Source: Dipteris shenzhenensis (Eukaryota; Polypodiophyta; Polypodiopsida; Gleicheniales). From it: a stretch of DNA of 64,000 nt. Position 1 is the stretch's first letter, and each line of letters opens with the position of its first letter. The position numbers and the translations under genes were made by a program. Under the pieces are notes generated by a model. It was not told the origin of the DNA. It searched no databases and worked only from the letters and a program-made list of their open reading frames with translations. Of the stretch, positions 1 through 11,400 are shown in pieces. Location: the NCBI GenBank assembly GCA_047967505.1, contig CM106539.1, one strand, 5' to 3'.

Positions 1-705
1 AGGTGAGCTTCTGAAAGACCTTACTATGTACAGACGCATAGTAGGAAGTTTGATTTATATGACTATTAGCAGGCCAGATTTAAGCTATGCTATTGGATTG
101 GTAAGTTAGTTTATGCAGGCTCTAAGGAAACCGCATTCGGATGCGGCTAGACGCATACTCAGGTATGTGAAGTCCACATTGTAGTATGGACTATTTTATG
201 AGGCTGGGGTTCAGATACAATTGCATGGATACACTGATGCTGGTTGGGCTGGTAGTACTTTTGATAGACGATCTACCAGTGGATATGTGTTCTCTTTTGG
301 GAGTGTTGCATTCACCAGGAGCAGCAAGAAATAGCCTACAGTTGCCTTGTCGAGCACAGAGGCTGAGTACAGGGGTGCAGCAATGGCTACATGTGAGGTA
401 ATTTGGTTGCATAGGCTACTTTATGATATGCATCAGTCTACAGATGGGCCAATTGTCATTTATTGTGACAACATGAGCAGTATACACTTGGCAAATAACC
501 CAGTCTATCATGCTAGAACAAAGCACATTGAGGTGCATTATCACTATGTGCGGGAGAAGGTTTTACTAGGTCTTATTGATCTAGTTTATGTTAGCACAGA
601 GGATCAAGTCGCTGACATATTCACGAAGGCATTGGGCGTAGAGAATCTACGCAAGTTCAAAGACCTGCTTGGTGTGCAAGAATTGGGATTGAGCTCGAGG
701 GGGAG
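1..705 (+). pseudogene. copia pol 3' end (RT tail and RNase H), copy A, cut by window edge
   Basis: The end of a Ty1/copia polyprotein. Reading through stops gives the reverse-transcriptase tail (MYRRIVGSLIYMTISRPDL) and then RNase H, with HGYTDAGWAGS, RRSTSGYVF, SSTEAEYRGAA and the terminal KHIEVHYHYVREK and DIFTKAL motifs. Three in-frame TAG codons at 107, 182 and 332 sit where the family normally has Gln (SQFM, STLQYG, KKQP), so each looks like a CAG to TAG change. The reading frame runs into the LTR at 706, as in the copy at 1243-6434. The 5' part lies outside the window. Family assignment is secure; the gene is not functional as read. Confidence 0.9.
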
Positions 706-1057
706 TGTTGAGATATTGAGCTCCACTCGTGATATGCCAGGGTGATCGTTGTGCATTTATGTCACCGACTTGTTAGCTGCAGATGCGGTTGGTACACTGC
801 CCATAAATAATAGCTGGATGATAGCTATCCTTATCTACTCTAGTTTGTGGCTCAGTTAGTATGCCACCTTAGTTAGTTGAGTTTGGTTTGAGACCCACAT
901 ATAGGGTTCTTCTATTTCTTTGTACTAGAGTTGTTTTGGCTTTCACAACTAAGAAGAGGAAAACTGTTTTCAGCCTCCACCTGTGTGTGTATTCCCCCAT
1001 TGTGTATGTAAGAAAGCCGCAAGTGAGACTCCTTCCCTCTCTCCCACTATCTTCACA
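706..1057 (+). repeat. 3' LTR of copia copy A
   Basis: A 352-bp terminal repeat starting TGTTGAG and ending CTTCACA, the reverse complement of the LTRs of the neighbouring element at 1243-6434. It follows a purine-rich tract (GAGCTCGAGGGGGAG) that fits a polypurine tract. The 5' LTR is outside the window, so no target duplication can be checked. It ends 185 bp before the oppositely oriented element, so the two copies lie tail to tail. Confidence 0.88.
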
Positions 1058-1242
1058 GGTACTAGTCAGGAATTTCGGGCATGGTTTAGATTGGCAACTT
1101 GGGGAAATTCAAAGAATCCCCTCTATGGCAATCTAGTCTACTCTCATCTAGATCCATACCAACCGTTGATCGATGAAAGAACAACAAATAATTCCTTTTC
1201 TTTTGTTCTTTTTAAGTGCTGGGTTAGATGCATTGATGTAGA

Positions 1243-1594
1243 TGTGAAGATAGTAGGAGAGAAGGAAGGAGTGTCACTTGCGGCTTTCTCACATACACAA
1301 TGGGGGAATACACACAAAGGTGGAGGCTGAAAACAGTTTTCCTCTTCTTAGTTGTGAAAGCCAAAAGAACTCAAGTACAAAGAAATAGGAGGACCCTATA
1401 TGTGGGTCTCAAACCAAACTCAGCTAACTAAGGTGGCATACTAACTAAGCCACGAACTAGAGTACATAAGGATAGCTATCATCCAGCTATTATTCATGGG
1501 TGGTGTACGAACCGCATCTGCAGCCAACAAGTCGGTGACATAAATGCACAATGGTCACCTTGGCATATCACGAGTGGAGCTCGATATCTCAACA
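1243..1594 (-). repeat. 3' LTR of copia copy B
   Basis: 352-bp LTR beginning TGTGAAGATAG and ending TCTCAACA on the plus strand, matching 6083-6434 over its full length. Flanked on the left by GTAGA, the target duplication. Confidence 0.93.
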
Positions 1595-4500
1595 CTCCCC
1601 CTCGAGCTCAATCCCAATTCCTGCACACTAAGCAGGTCTTTGAACTTGCGCAGCTTCTTTGCGCCCAATGCCTTTGTGAATATGTCAGCTACCTGATCCT
1701 CTATGTTGACATAAACTAGATCAATAAGACCTAGTAAAACCTTCTCCTGCACATGGTGATAATGTACCTCAATGTGCTTTGTTCTAGCATGATAGACTGG
1801 GTTATTTGCCAAGTGTATACTGCTCATGTTGTCACAATAAATGACAAGTGGCCCATCTGTAGACTGATGCATATCATAAAGTAGCTTATGCAACCAAGCT
1901 ACCTCACATGTAGCCATTGCTGCACCCCTGTACTCAGCGTCTGTGCTTGACAAGGCAACTATAGGCCGTGTTCACATTCTACTCTAAAGGAACTGAAATA
2001 GGCTTACAGCCTGTCATCCCATATTTGGACAGCATGTCCAATCCATACTCCCTCTGCAAGAGCCGTATCCCACTTGGTGATCTAATCACCTCAATGCCTA
2101 AGAAGTAACGTAGCTCTCCCAAATCCATCATCTCAAACTTTTGCTTCAATGGCATTTTCACATGAAGGATATCTTCATCACTATCACCTGTGATGATCAA
2201 ATCATCAACATAAAAGACAAGCAGCATAATACCTTTCTCTATTTTTCTCACATAAAGTGAGAAATCTGCCTTGGAAATCTGAAAGTCAATAGTGACAAGA
2301 TACTATCCTATCTTGTCAGACAATGCTCTGGGTGCTTGCTTCAAGCCATACAAGGCTTTCTTCAACCTGCAAACAAATTCAGGATGAACAGCATGAACAT
2401 AACCTGGTGGCTGCTCCATAAAGACCTCTTCTTGCAAATCACCATGCAAGAAGGCATTCTTTACATCCATCAGATGTAAAGACCATCCCTTTGATGCAGC
2501 CATAGCAATCCTTGCCATCCTTGCAACCGGATTGAATGTTTCCTCATAATCAATGCCATATGTCTGTGCATACCCCTTGACAACTAATCTTGCCTTCTAT
2601 CTATTCACAAAACCATCTGCATTGTGCTTCACCTTATGAACCCACTTACAGCCAATTGCATTCTTGTCTTTAGGCAAAGGCACCAATTCCCATGTAGCAT
2701 TTGCTTCCAAGGCATCCATTTCTTCATCCATGGCTTTCTCCTATTTTTCTTTTCCCATGGCTTGCTCAAAAGAAGTGGGTTCTAGTTCCTGTATCACTTG
2801 ACCATATTGGCATAGTGAGTGGCTGTAAATCCATCATATTTCAGCCTATCCACAAGATACCTAGCTCTAGTAGACCTACGCAAAGTAGGCTCACTTCTAG
2901 GTGCTCTCAAAACATCCCTAGTCTTCCTTACTCCAGGTGTAACAATAGAAGAAATACCCGACTCATCATTAATGCCTTGTTCTGAGCCACTGGATTCACC
3001 ATCCACATAAGAGTGACCTGCATTCACATCAAACATGGGCTGATCTATCTTCTCTTTTCCTTTTTGTGATACCTGCATACCACTATCTGTGTTGCTTTGA
3101 GGAGATTCTCCTGATCTCAATCTGCCTATCCATGGTGAAGTATGTGAACCACTGCTAGAGGACGCTGCAGGTGCACTAATATTTTGTGATTGCTGCTGTG
3201 AATTCTGTGCATCTATATCATCAATCACATTTACTGGTTTATACCAGCTGCTCATCTCATAAAAAACAACATCTTTGCTCACTATAAACTTACGAGTAGA
3301 AGGGTTATAGCATCTATACCCTTTCTACTGCAGAGAATAACCAATAAAGATACACTTCTCAGCTTTTGGATCCAACTTGGACCTCAACTCATCTGGCACA
3401 TGAACATAGGCAATGCAACCAAAAAATTTCAAATGAGAAATATTTGGTTTCCTACTAGTATATATCTCCTCAGGCGTCATGCCATGTATTGATGTAGTGG
3501 GAGTGCTGTTCATTATGTAAATTACTGTAGCAACTACTTCAGCCCAATAATAATCTGGTAGGTCTTTTTCATTTAGCATGGCCTGAGATACCTCTCCAAT
3601 ATGCCTGTTTTTCCTTTTTGCAAGTCCATTTTACTGTGGGGTATGACTGCATGAATATTGCTGCTTTATGCCATGCTCCTGTAGGAACCTTGCAAACTCA
3701 TTTGAGAGGTACTCTCCCCCTCCATTTGACCTTAGGCATTTTATTTGCAGGCCTGTTTCTTTTTCAACCATAGCTTTAAAAGCTTTGAAATGCCCAAACA
3801 CTTCACTTTTCTTTTTCATAAAATGCACCCAAACTTTTCTCCTGTAGTCATCAATAAAAGTGCCAAAATAATGACAGCCTCCAATAGATGCAGCTTTAGT
3901 AGTCCACACATTAGAGTGGATTAATTCCAATTGCTTCTTACTCTCTTGAATATGTCTAGGAAATGGTTTCCTTGCTTGTTTTTTAAATTTACAGGCTTCA
4001 CATACCTTATGCATTTCTATAACCTTGAATTTAGGCAATCGTGCAACAATATTTTGGGCCTGCATTGATTTAAGTCGCTGTACATTAACATGACCAATGC
4101 GTTTATGCCAGATATCAATATCTGCAACTACACCGGTCCCATGTGCAAACATTGCTGCACTCAATTCAGGCATGTCCGCATCTAACATAAACATCTTGCC
4201 CTTCTTCTTTGCTTTTGCTATCAAGCGACTGTTACTTTTCATATCCTCAACAAAGCATCCATGAGGATTAAATCTGACCTACAAGCCCTGCTCAACCATT
4301 TGACCAATAGAAACTAGGTTCTTGGTGATATTCAGGACATGAAATACATCAGACAGGTATTTCTTTTTCCCATCCTACATAGACAAAGGAATTTTACCAA
4401 TTTGCACAATAGGATGTGCACTATCATCACCAGTCTCCACAAATCTTGGTCTTTCCATTTTCCTTGCATCCTGCATCCATTCTGCATGAACTGTCATGTG

Positions 4501-5544
4501 GTTTGATGCACCTGAGTCAACATACCACACATCATTTCTTTCTTCTACACTTGTCACAGAATTGGTCATGTGCTGCACCATAAATAGATGCTCATTTTTG
4601 TCATCACCTTGTCTACTGGAAGATGCATAATTGCCTTGCTGCAATTTTCCATTCATAATGTCATTCTGCTTTTTGTAGTAGTCTTTAGCCATATGACCCA
4701 TTTTACCACAATAGTAGCACTCAACATTGCTGTTTGCATTTTGGCCTCTCTGCCATGCACCACGGCCTCTTTGGATCCCCCTGCCTTTAGAGTTACCATG
4801 TCCTCCTCCATAGGACTGGTTTTCTTGAGTTTGCTGCATATTCTGATTTCTACCACGGCCTGGAGATCGGCCTCCTCTACCTTTGCCTCTACCTCTTCCA
4901 GCATTTGAGTAGAAGACAGTTTCTTTTGAAGTTCCTCCTGAAGAAGATGCACCCCCATTTCTCTGCTCTTCAGAAATTAGAAGAGCAAACAACTCTTCAA
5001 AATCAGGAAATTTTTCACGGACGGCAATGGATGTCCGAAACTGTGCATAATCCTTTCCTAGACCATTCAAGGTCACAAAAACTAGATCATCATCTTCCAC
5101 TGGTGACCCAATGGAAGCAAGTGCATCTACAATTTTCTTCACCTTCATGTGGTAGTCATTGATGCTCATATTTTATCTCTGCACATTGTGCAACTCCTGC
5201 TTGAGTTGCATTTTCCTGGCTTGTGTATTTGTGTTGTACATTTTTGCCAAAGTATCCCATGCCTCCTTTGGCATACTTGCATCCTGAATATGCACAATCA
5301 TAGAATCTGAGATACTGATAGACAGCCAATACATAACTTTTCTGGCTCTCTCATGCCATCCTTTAAATGCCTGCATTTCCTGTTGATTGGGAACATTAGG
5401 AAGAACTGGTTCTTCTTTATTTCCTGTAATGAACTCCCAATAGCCTTTTCCCATAAGGAAATTCATCATTCTAAGCTTCCATGCTTGGAAGTTGTTCTTG
5501 TCAAGATTTTCAATGACAATCTGTGAAAGAGAATCAGACGCCAT
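1555..5544 (-). pseudogene. copia gag-pol polyprotein, copy B
   Basis: Gag starts at 5544 (MASDSLSQIVIENLDKNNF) and includes a zinc knuckle, CYYCGKMGHMAKDY, whose last Cys is now Tyr. Protease has WYVDSGASNHMT. Integrase keeps HKRIGH and CEAC, but two catalytic Asp positions read Asn (HSNVW; RSNGGGEY). RT keeps YVDDLIITGDS, and RNase H has SSTDAEYRGAA. Eight in-frame stops fall at 5173, 4375, 4279, 3631, 3325, 2741, 2597 and 2303; six are TAG where Gln is plausible. About 400 bp between the end of RT (about 1979) and RNase H (about 1953) is missing compared with copy A. The product would have been the usual ~1,300-residue copia polyprotein. Confidence 0.92.
1595..1609 (-). promoter_or_regulatory. 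Polypurine tract of copia copy B
   Basis: On the minus strand the sequence just upstream of the 3' LTR reads GAGCTCGAGGGGGAG, the expected position and composition for the plus-strand DNA primer. The same tract precedes the LTR of copy A. Confidence 0.75.
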
Positions 5545-6068
5545 TACAAAACACTACAAAATATTCTGTCACTGCAAAAAACACAGCTTCTGCCTCACAA
5601 GGGAAAATTTGCAAAACTGACAAAAGTGGTATTTGACCACACAGTCATTCCTAGTGATGATTTTGCATCAATAGGCATTAAGGATGATTCTGTAACTCCC
5701 AATATCTCTGCACATAGGCATATGATGCAATTTCTACAGCAACTTTTCACCGACATGCGGAGCAATGGTCACATAGCAAAAACAAGGCCTTTTTCTCAAT
5801 GCCTACAAAAATCTTCAGCCACAAAAAACGCTCCCTGAAATGGCCTCGAATCAGAAAGATAAAGTCATCGAGGGCTTTGGCCATTCCCGTAGCATATATT
5901 GCCCTCTCGCCACACCACGAAGGGTGTCTCAATCAATGCACTCTTGCACTTTTCGGCTATGCTACCTATAGAGATTTGCTCCCAAACTCAAAAAAGGAAA
6001 GCAACATTGGTCCTCTTACTAGGACACTGTGAACTTGGTTTGCTTTCTTGAGCTCTTTACCACGAACC

Positions 6069-6082
6069 AGGCTCTGATACCA
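6069..6082 (-). promoter_or_regulatory. tRNA-iMet primer-binding site of copia copy B
   Basis: On the minus strand the bases directly after the 5' LTR read TGGTATCAGAGCCT, the standard plant copia primer-binding site complementary to the 3' end of initiator tRNA-Met. Confidence 0.9.
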
Positions 6083-6434
6083 TGTGAAGATAGTGGGAGA
6101 GAAGGAAGGACTCTCACTTACAGGTTTCTCACATACACAATGGGGGAATACACACAAAGGTGGAGGCTGAAAACAGTTTTCCTCTTCTTAGTTGTGAAAG
6201 CCAAAAGAACTCAAGTGCAAAGAAATAGGAGAACCCTATATGTGGGTCTCAAACCAAACTCAGCTAACTAAGGTGGCATACTAACTGAGCCACGAACTAG
6301 AGTACATAAGGATAGCTGTCATCCAGCTATTATTCATAGGCGGTGTACCAACCACATCTGCAACTAACAAGTTGGGGACATAAATGCACAACAATCACCC
6401 TGGCATATCACGATTGGAGCTCGATATCTCAACA
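6083..6434 (-). repeat. 5' LTR of copia copy B
   Basis: 352-bp LTR matching 1243-1594, ending TCTCAACA and followed directly by the duplicated target GTAGA at 6435-6439. It should contain the element promoter, but I do not see a clear TATA box to assign. Confidence 0.93.
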
Positions 6435-6609
6435 GTAGAGGCAAATGTTTATGAAGGAAGTAGTTTTGTCGACGAGGCTAAAATGTGAGTGTATTTTTTC
6501 CCAAAATGTGCATGTGATGTAATGAGCGCATAGAGCACAAAAGAACGAGCGACTTTTCTTTTTGGAGCGCCCTCAAATTCTTTCTGGATCAAGAGATACG
6601 ACTTGATCT

Positions 6610-7140
6610 AGGTGGAGGGGCAAAAGAAGTGCAAATGGTGCTCAATGATGATGTGTCACTGTGGGTCACATGCAGTGATGATGTGGCACTGTGCCTAGCA
6701 AGAGGTGTACCAGTGGAGCCCTGTGTTGAGGTGGCAGGAGTGATCACATGAGGTGACTGTGGAGCACTGTGTGTGCCTGCAGAGGTCAGTGCTGACTGGA
6801 CAGTTGAGGTGGCACAAATGATGATGTTAGTAGATGACGTGGCAATGATGACGTGACATATGATGTGGCATAGGTGACATGGTAGATGATGTGGCACAAA
6901 TGATGTGGTAGATGATGTGGCACAGGTGACATGGTAGATGACCAGATGATGTGGTAGTAATGATGTGGCACTACTGATGTGTCAGTGATGATGTGGTTGA
7001 TGAGCTGGTAGGATGACATGGCATAGGTGATGTGGTAGATGAGCTGGCCTACTTACATGGCCTGTTGAGTTGGGGTGATGATGTGGCTACCACCGTGGCA
7101 GATGACGTGGTAGCTAGGCGCACTTGCTGACGTGGTAGAT
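6610..7140. repeat. Imperfect GATGATGTGGCA minisatellite
   Basis: Variants of a 12-15 bp word (GATGATGTGGCAC, GATGATGTGGTAG, GGTGACATGGTAG) repeat irregularly. The long Ser/His/Thr-rich open frames on the minus strand are products of this repeat, not genes. Confidence 0.8.
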
Positions 7141-8492
7141 AATCTACCACATGTCAAATTGTAGACCACTCCTGAGCTGAGTGGTTACCCTGGGATAGGG
7201 TTGCCACGTGGAGCTCTTCTTAACCAACATCCTAACCCAGGGTTATCTTCACCTAACCCTGGTTAGATTTGATCTGCTACATGTCGGAGAAGAACAACTA
7301 TCAAAATCTACGAAGATTTCGATGGAATCTTGGAGATTCCGTCAATCGGTTGGATGGAGCACGGGTGTCACTGGAGCTCGTTATGGAGTAGAGATTAGAG
7401 CGGAGCCTTTTTGAGCTTGGAGCATTGCTCGAGAGCCCTTTGCACTGGTGAAGCGATGGAGAAGCTACATCGTTTGGAGGAGCTTCAAAGGTGTTGGTTG
7501 TTGAAGGAGCATCGGGTGCCAGGAGCTTGAAGGTTGGAAGTTTGTTGATGGAGGTGTGCTTGTAGCAGGAGCCTCAGCAAGGTGTCCGTCGCTCGAGCCT
7601 CAAAAGCTTTGCTCATGGAGATAGCCACTAAGAGGCTTGTGTCTTCGATCCCGTAGCCTCCAGACTATCTGTCGCTATTGTTAGGACAGAAGGTTGTTGA
7701 GGCTGGAGAGAGGTAGCTGCTTGAGAGGTGGCTTGGTGAATGGAGCTCAAGACTATTGGCACATAGGTTGTGGCTGAAGCGTCGCATTCGTGGAGGCGTC
7801 GGGCTTTGAGCCATGGAGCCTTAGAGAGGCTTGGCATGATGAAGTTGTGCACCTTTGGAGCTGGCCACTTGTCTTGAGGCTTAGGAGCCCAATGAGCAGC
7901 TTGGTCGTGAGTCGATGCAGCAACACGACTGGCTTTGGAGCTATGCTTGTTGCAGAAGGTGCAGTTCGTTGGAGCGCTAGTAGTCGATGTGTTGTAGTAG
8001 GCTGTTTGTTGCAGTCCAAAGCAGCCGCCATTCGAAGGAAGCATGAAGGAGGTGAACTTGGAGGAGCTAAGATCTCCTTAGGTCTCTCCTTAGGTGTAGA
8101 GTTCTATTGGGTTTGAGGCTTTTTAGAGGAAATCAATCTCTCTATTCTCTCTCACATAGAGTTCTCTCTATTCAGCAAACAAATCTTCCAATGAGAGGCA
8201 TGAACATGAATCTCTCTTTCTCTTTCACACAATCTCACATAGTGAATCTCTCTCAATTGGTCTCTCAATAGAAATCTCTCAAATCACAATGAACGGAAAT
8301 GGATGAGATTCATGGAAAACTCATGAACATAAGTCTCTCTCTCCCTCACGAGAAACTATCATAAGCACTCAAGCAATGAACAGAAACTTTTCAATTGGAT
8401 GGAAATTTCTATCACAGAAGAGAAAACTCGTTCTCAATCTCTCAATCACTATCTCACTCTTAGGAATCACAATGCCTCAGTGGACGGCAAGG
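7141..8492. other. No recognisable gene; probable interior of a decayed LTR element
   Basis: Frames here are short and show no domain I know. Because a primer-binding site and LTR lie immediately to the right (8493-8763), this stretch would be the untranslated leader and interior of that minus-strand element. A CT-rich block (about 8100-8470) with repeated TCTCTC and CAATCTCTC words adjoins the primer site. Confidence 0.35.
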
Positions 8493-8506
8493 GAGCTCTG
8501 ATACCA
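8493..8506 (-). promoter_or_regulatory. Primer-binding site of a second LTR element
   Basis: The minus strand reads TGGTATCAGAGCTC directly after the TG...CA-bounded segment at 8507-8763, matching the initiator tRNA-Met 3' end as in the copia element at 1243-6434. The neighbouring LTR is unrelated in sequence, so this is another family. Confidence 0.65.
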
Positions 8507-8763
8507 TGACAAAATATGAAGAGGGGAGAGGAGAAGAGTGGAGATGAGGAGAGAGGGCACATCTAGAGAGCACACCACAAATGACTAACTGTACACTAGA
8601 TTTAGTTGAAAAAATAGAATATATACAAACCCATTTAGGGTTAGGGTTAGGGGATCTAACCCTTTCCTTTATAGCACTCTATAAGGTTAGTGATATGCAC
8701 ATATGATCACATGATGGTGCTATGCACACATGATCACATGATGTTGAGTGTGAACTTTCAACA
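8507..8763 (-). repeat. Putative 5' LTR (257 bp) of a second LTR element
   Basis: On the plus strand the segment starts TGACAAAATATG and ends CTTTCAACA, giving TG...CA ends next to a primer-binding site. No partner LTR was found to the left, so the element is truncated or is a large internally non-coding derivative. It contains a short GGGTTAGGGTTAGGGG run. Boundaries rest only on the primer site and the CA end. Confidence 0.5.
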
Positions 8764-9776
8764 TTGGAGGCCAACTCACTCATATCCAAACCCTTATGTT
8801 CATTGTTCTCCTTCTTGGTAGGCTCCATACTAGAAGACCTTACCGATTGTGATACCTTAGATGGAGTTGTAGAGTTGTCAGGTTGTGGGGATAGGAGCTC
8901 AGACAGTGGGTCAATGCATGTTTGATGATGGTTATAGTGCTAAGGCGATGGGCTGTGGTGATAGCACTAAGGTGATGACCTATGGGAATAGGAGATGTCT
9001 GAGAACACTAATTTTGCCGACCTTTGTTTGGTGCTTTTTGATGATTTGTGAGTTTTTGTTCTAGCTTTGAGTATTTGTGGTTCATTACACCACGTAAACC
9101 ACTTACGTGAAGCAAAAAAGAGCAAAAAACATCAAATTTCTAATGAGAGATTTCTACATGTGTCAACACTCCAAAATCTCTTCCAATTTGAGCCTCCATC
9201 TTCACTTTTAAGTGTTTTTTTTGGAGTTTGCTATCATATACACACCTTAGCAATCCTCTAAACTAGCTTCCTATCATTTCAAAACACTAACAAACATAAA
9301 AAGCAAGCTTCATATGATCAAAAACAACTTTTCAACAAAAAATGACAATTTTCATCTTTTTCCCATCCGAATGCACACTTTCTCACTCATTCCTCTGCTA
9401 AAACTCCACTATCAAATCTCCAAGTTAAGCTTGAAATAGTGAGCAATGGGTAAATGACGAGAGAAGGCAAGTGCAATGCAAAAACATACCTTGAACTCCC
9501 CCTGGCAATGGTGCCAGAGATGTGTAGTCTCAATGGTGACTCACGTGTTGTGGTGGTGATCTTGAAGGAATGCTAATGGAGCCTCTGCTCTAAGCTACTC
9601 CTTGTGAGAGAAATGCAAAGCATGAGCCATCCACAAGTGTCATTCAAGCGGTTCCTAGATTGTTGCAATGCGTTTCCACCACAAGAGAAGAGGGAAAGGG
9701 GAGATGGAAGAAGAGGGAGAGAAGGGGAGGAGAAGAGGAGAATGAATGCAGATGGAGTGGCAAACACAAAGGCACC
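8764..9776. other. Intergenic; no gene seen
   Basis: Only short unsupported open frames. A purine-rich stretch at about 9685-9750 (GGGAGATGGAAGAAGAGGGAG) explains overlapping frames on both strands. Confidence 0.5.
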
Positions 9777-10257
9777 ACAAAGGAAATAAGAGAACACCCA
9801 AGAACACTCTTGCAAGAGAAGAGGGATCTTGTATTCCAAACTTGTTCATCCAACAATGAAGACCAAAGTCAACCATTTTGCCTTTTATACAAGTCACCTT
9901 TGAAGGGAGGGCCAACCCTTTTCCTTATACCATTCTCTCTCATATCTCTTTTATTATAACCACTTGGGCCCATATGGTGCCGAGGCATTCTTTTGACCTC
10001 CTCTCATCTCCAAATGCATCACAAAGGAAACAAGATAACACCCAAGAACACTCTTACAAGAGAAGAGGGATCTTGTATTCCAAACTTGTGCATCCAACAA
10101 TGAAGACCAAAGTCAACCATTTTGCCTTTTATACAAGTCACCTTTGAAGGGAGGCCCAACCCTTTTTCTTATACCATTCTCTCTCATATCTCTTTTGTTA
10201 TAACCACTTGGGCCCATATGGTGTCGAGGCATTCTTTTGACCTCCTCTCATCTTCAA
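9777..10257. repeat. 244-bp tandem duplication
   Basis: Two adjacent copies, about 9777-10020 and 10021-10257, both starting ACAAAGGAAA and containing TTGTATTCCAAACTTG and CTTGGGCCCATATGGTG. They differ at a modest number of positions. No coding function is apparent. Confidence 0.85.
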
Positions 10258-10639
10258 ATGGCCCTTGTGTTATCCATATACGGGATCGAAATGGCTCTTG
10301 TGTTATCCTTGCCAATTTGGATGGTCCCGATGCCTACCTCAGTTTTAAGCCATTTGAGACTCAAAACCCGTAGGACTAGGTTGATGTTGAGCCATTTGCG
10401 GCTCAAACCCCATCGGCCCAGCTTGGTTTAAGCCATTTGTACCTCAAAACCCATATGGCCAAATCCATCACCATGCTCCATGGCTGTGGCTATTAACAAT
10501 GTCCTCAATGAATACTTCACTGCATGACTTGTTTGCAACAATTGACATCCTTGTCATCGAAAAAAATATTATACTTGAGGCATCACTCCTTTTTGACCCA
10601 TCAGAAGCATACTCAAGTTCTACTACATGTGGCCTCCAT

Positions 10640-11400
10640 TGTGTCGTTCCATTGTTGCCCTATCAAGCTCTACAGCATTCTTTGGCAATGTGACCTAGCT
10701 TGCCACATTCGTAGCATTTGATTTTTCTCTTTTCAGATTTCTTTTGCTTAGCAAAATATTGCTATCTCTATTGTCTTTGATTGTTCTTATTCGGTCTAGG
10801 CTTGGCCTTAGAACTTTCACCATGTTGTGCATTCCTTTTAGGATTCTCGATTAGTCACCCAGCCTTTGGTCATCATGGCCACATTGAGGATTTGATGGGA
10901 TGGGGGCAAACTCTACAATATCCATTAAATAAGCTCCAAATTGTCCATTTCAAAGCCATTCTCAGTTAATTTGTCCTTGAGGATCTTCATTTTATTTAGA
11001 TGATCCAAGAATGCACCTTTCTCCATATGAATATTTTTCAATTGTGTCTTCAAAATTAAGACATGTAACCAATGTCTTGCCCTCATAAATGAATGTTAGC
11101 ATAATCCATAGCTTTGATGCATCTAGCCAATGCATCACTTTGGCAAACAATTTATTCTTTAGGCATATTGTAAAAATATCCATTGCTTTAGGAAGCCATC
11201 TCATCAATGGCATCCTTCTATCCTTGTGGGGTATTTTTGTTAGAACCAGCACTTTTTCATCAACAAGTGCCCATAATTTCTTAGTCATCACAAAGAGTCC
11301 CTTCGTCCAATGTTTTTAGATATGGAAATTATTGCCATCAAACTCAAGAGTGTCTGGCACATAAAACTCTCTCCATGATTTCATCTTTGTGATGACTCAA
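10640..11400 (-). pseudogene. Decayed copia-type gag fragment
   Basis: On the minus strand, in shifting frames, are LEFDGNNFHI (start of a copia gag), a central helix segment MEKGAFLDHLNKMKILKDKL typical of the UBN2/gag family, and a zinc knuckle CYECGKLGHIAKEC at about 10675-10715. At least one stop and two frameshifts interrupt it. It is unrelated to the copia family at 1-6434 at the level I can see. No LTRs were located for it. Confidence 0.7.

Larger units (their letters stand above)
1243..6434 (-). mobile_element. Complete Ty1/copia LTR retrotransposon, copy B (degenerate coding region)
   Basis: A full element of about 5.2 kb on the minus strand. It has two 352-bp LTRs (1243-1594 and 6083-6434) with TG...CA ends. 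The 5-bp target duplication GTAGA is seen at 1238-1242 and 6435-6439. A tRNA-Met primer-binding site lies inside the 5' LTR and a polypurine tract next to the 3' LTR. The order gag, protease, integrase, RT, RNase H is that of copia. By eye the LTRs differ at roughly 5-6% of positions, so the insertion is not recent. The element is structurally complete, but stops, lost catalytic residues and a deletion make it non-autonomous. Confidence 0.95.

Noticed and set aside
6589-7019. Ser/His/Thr-rich minus-strand proteins
   Set aside because: Translations of the GATGATGTGGCA minisatellite.
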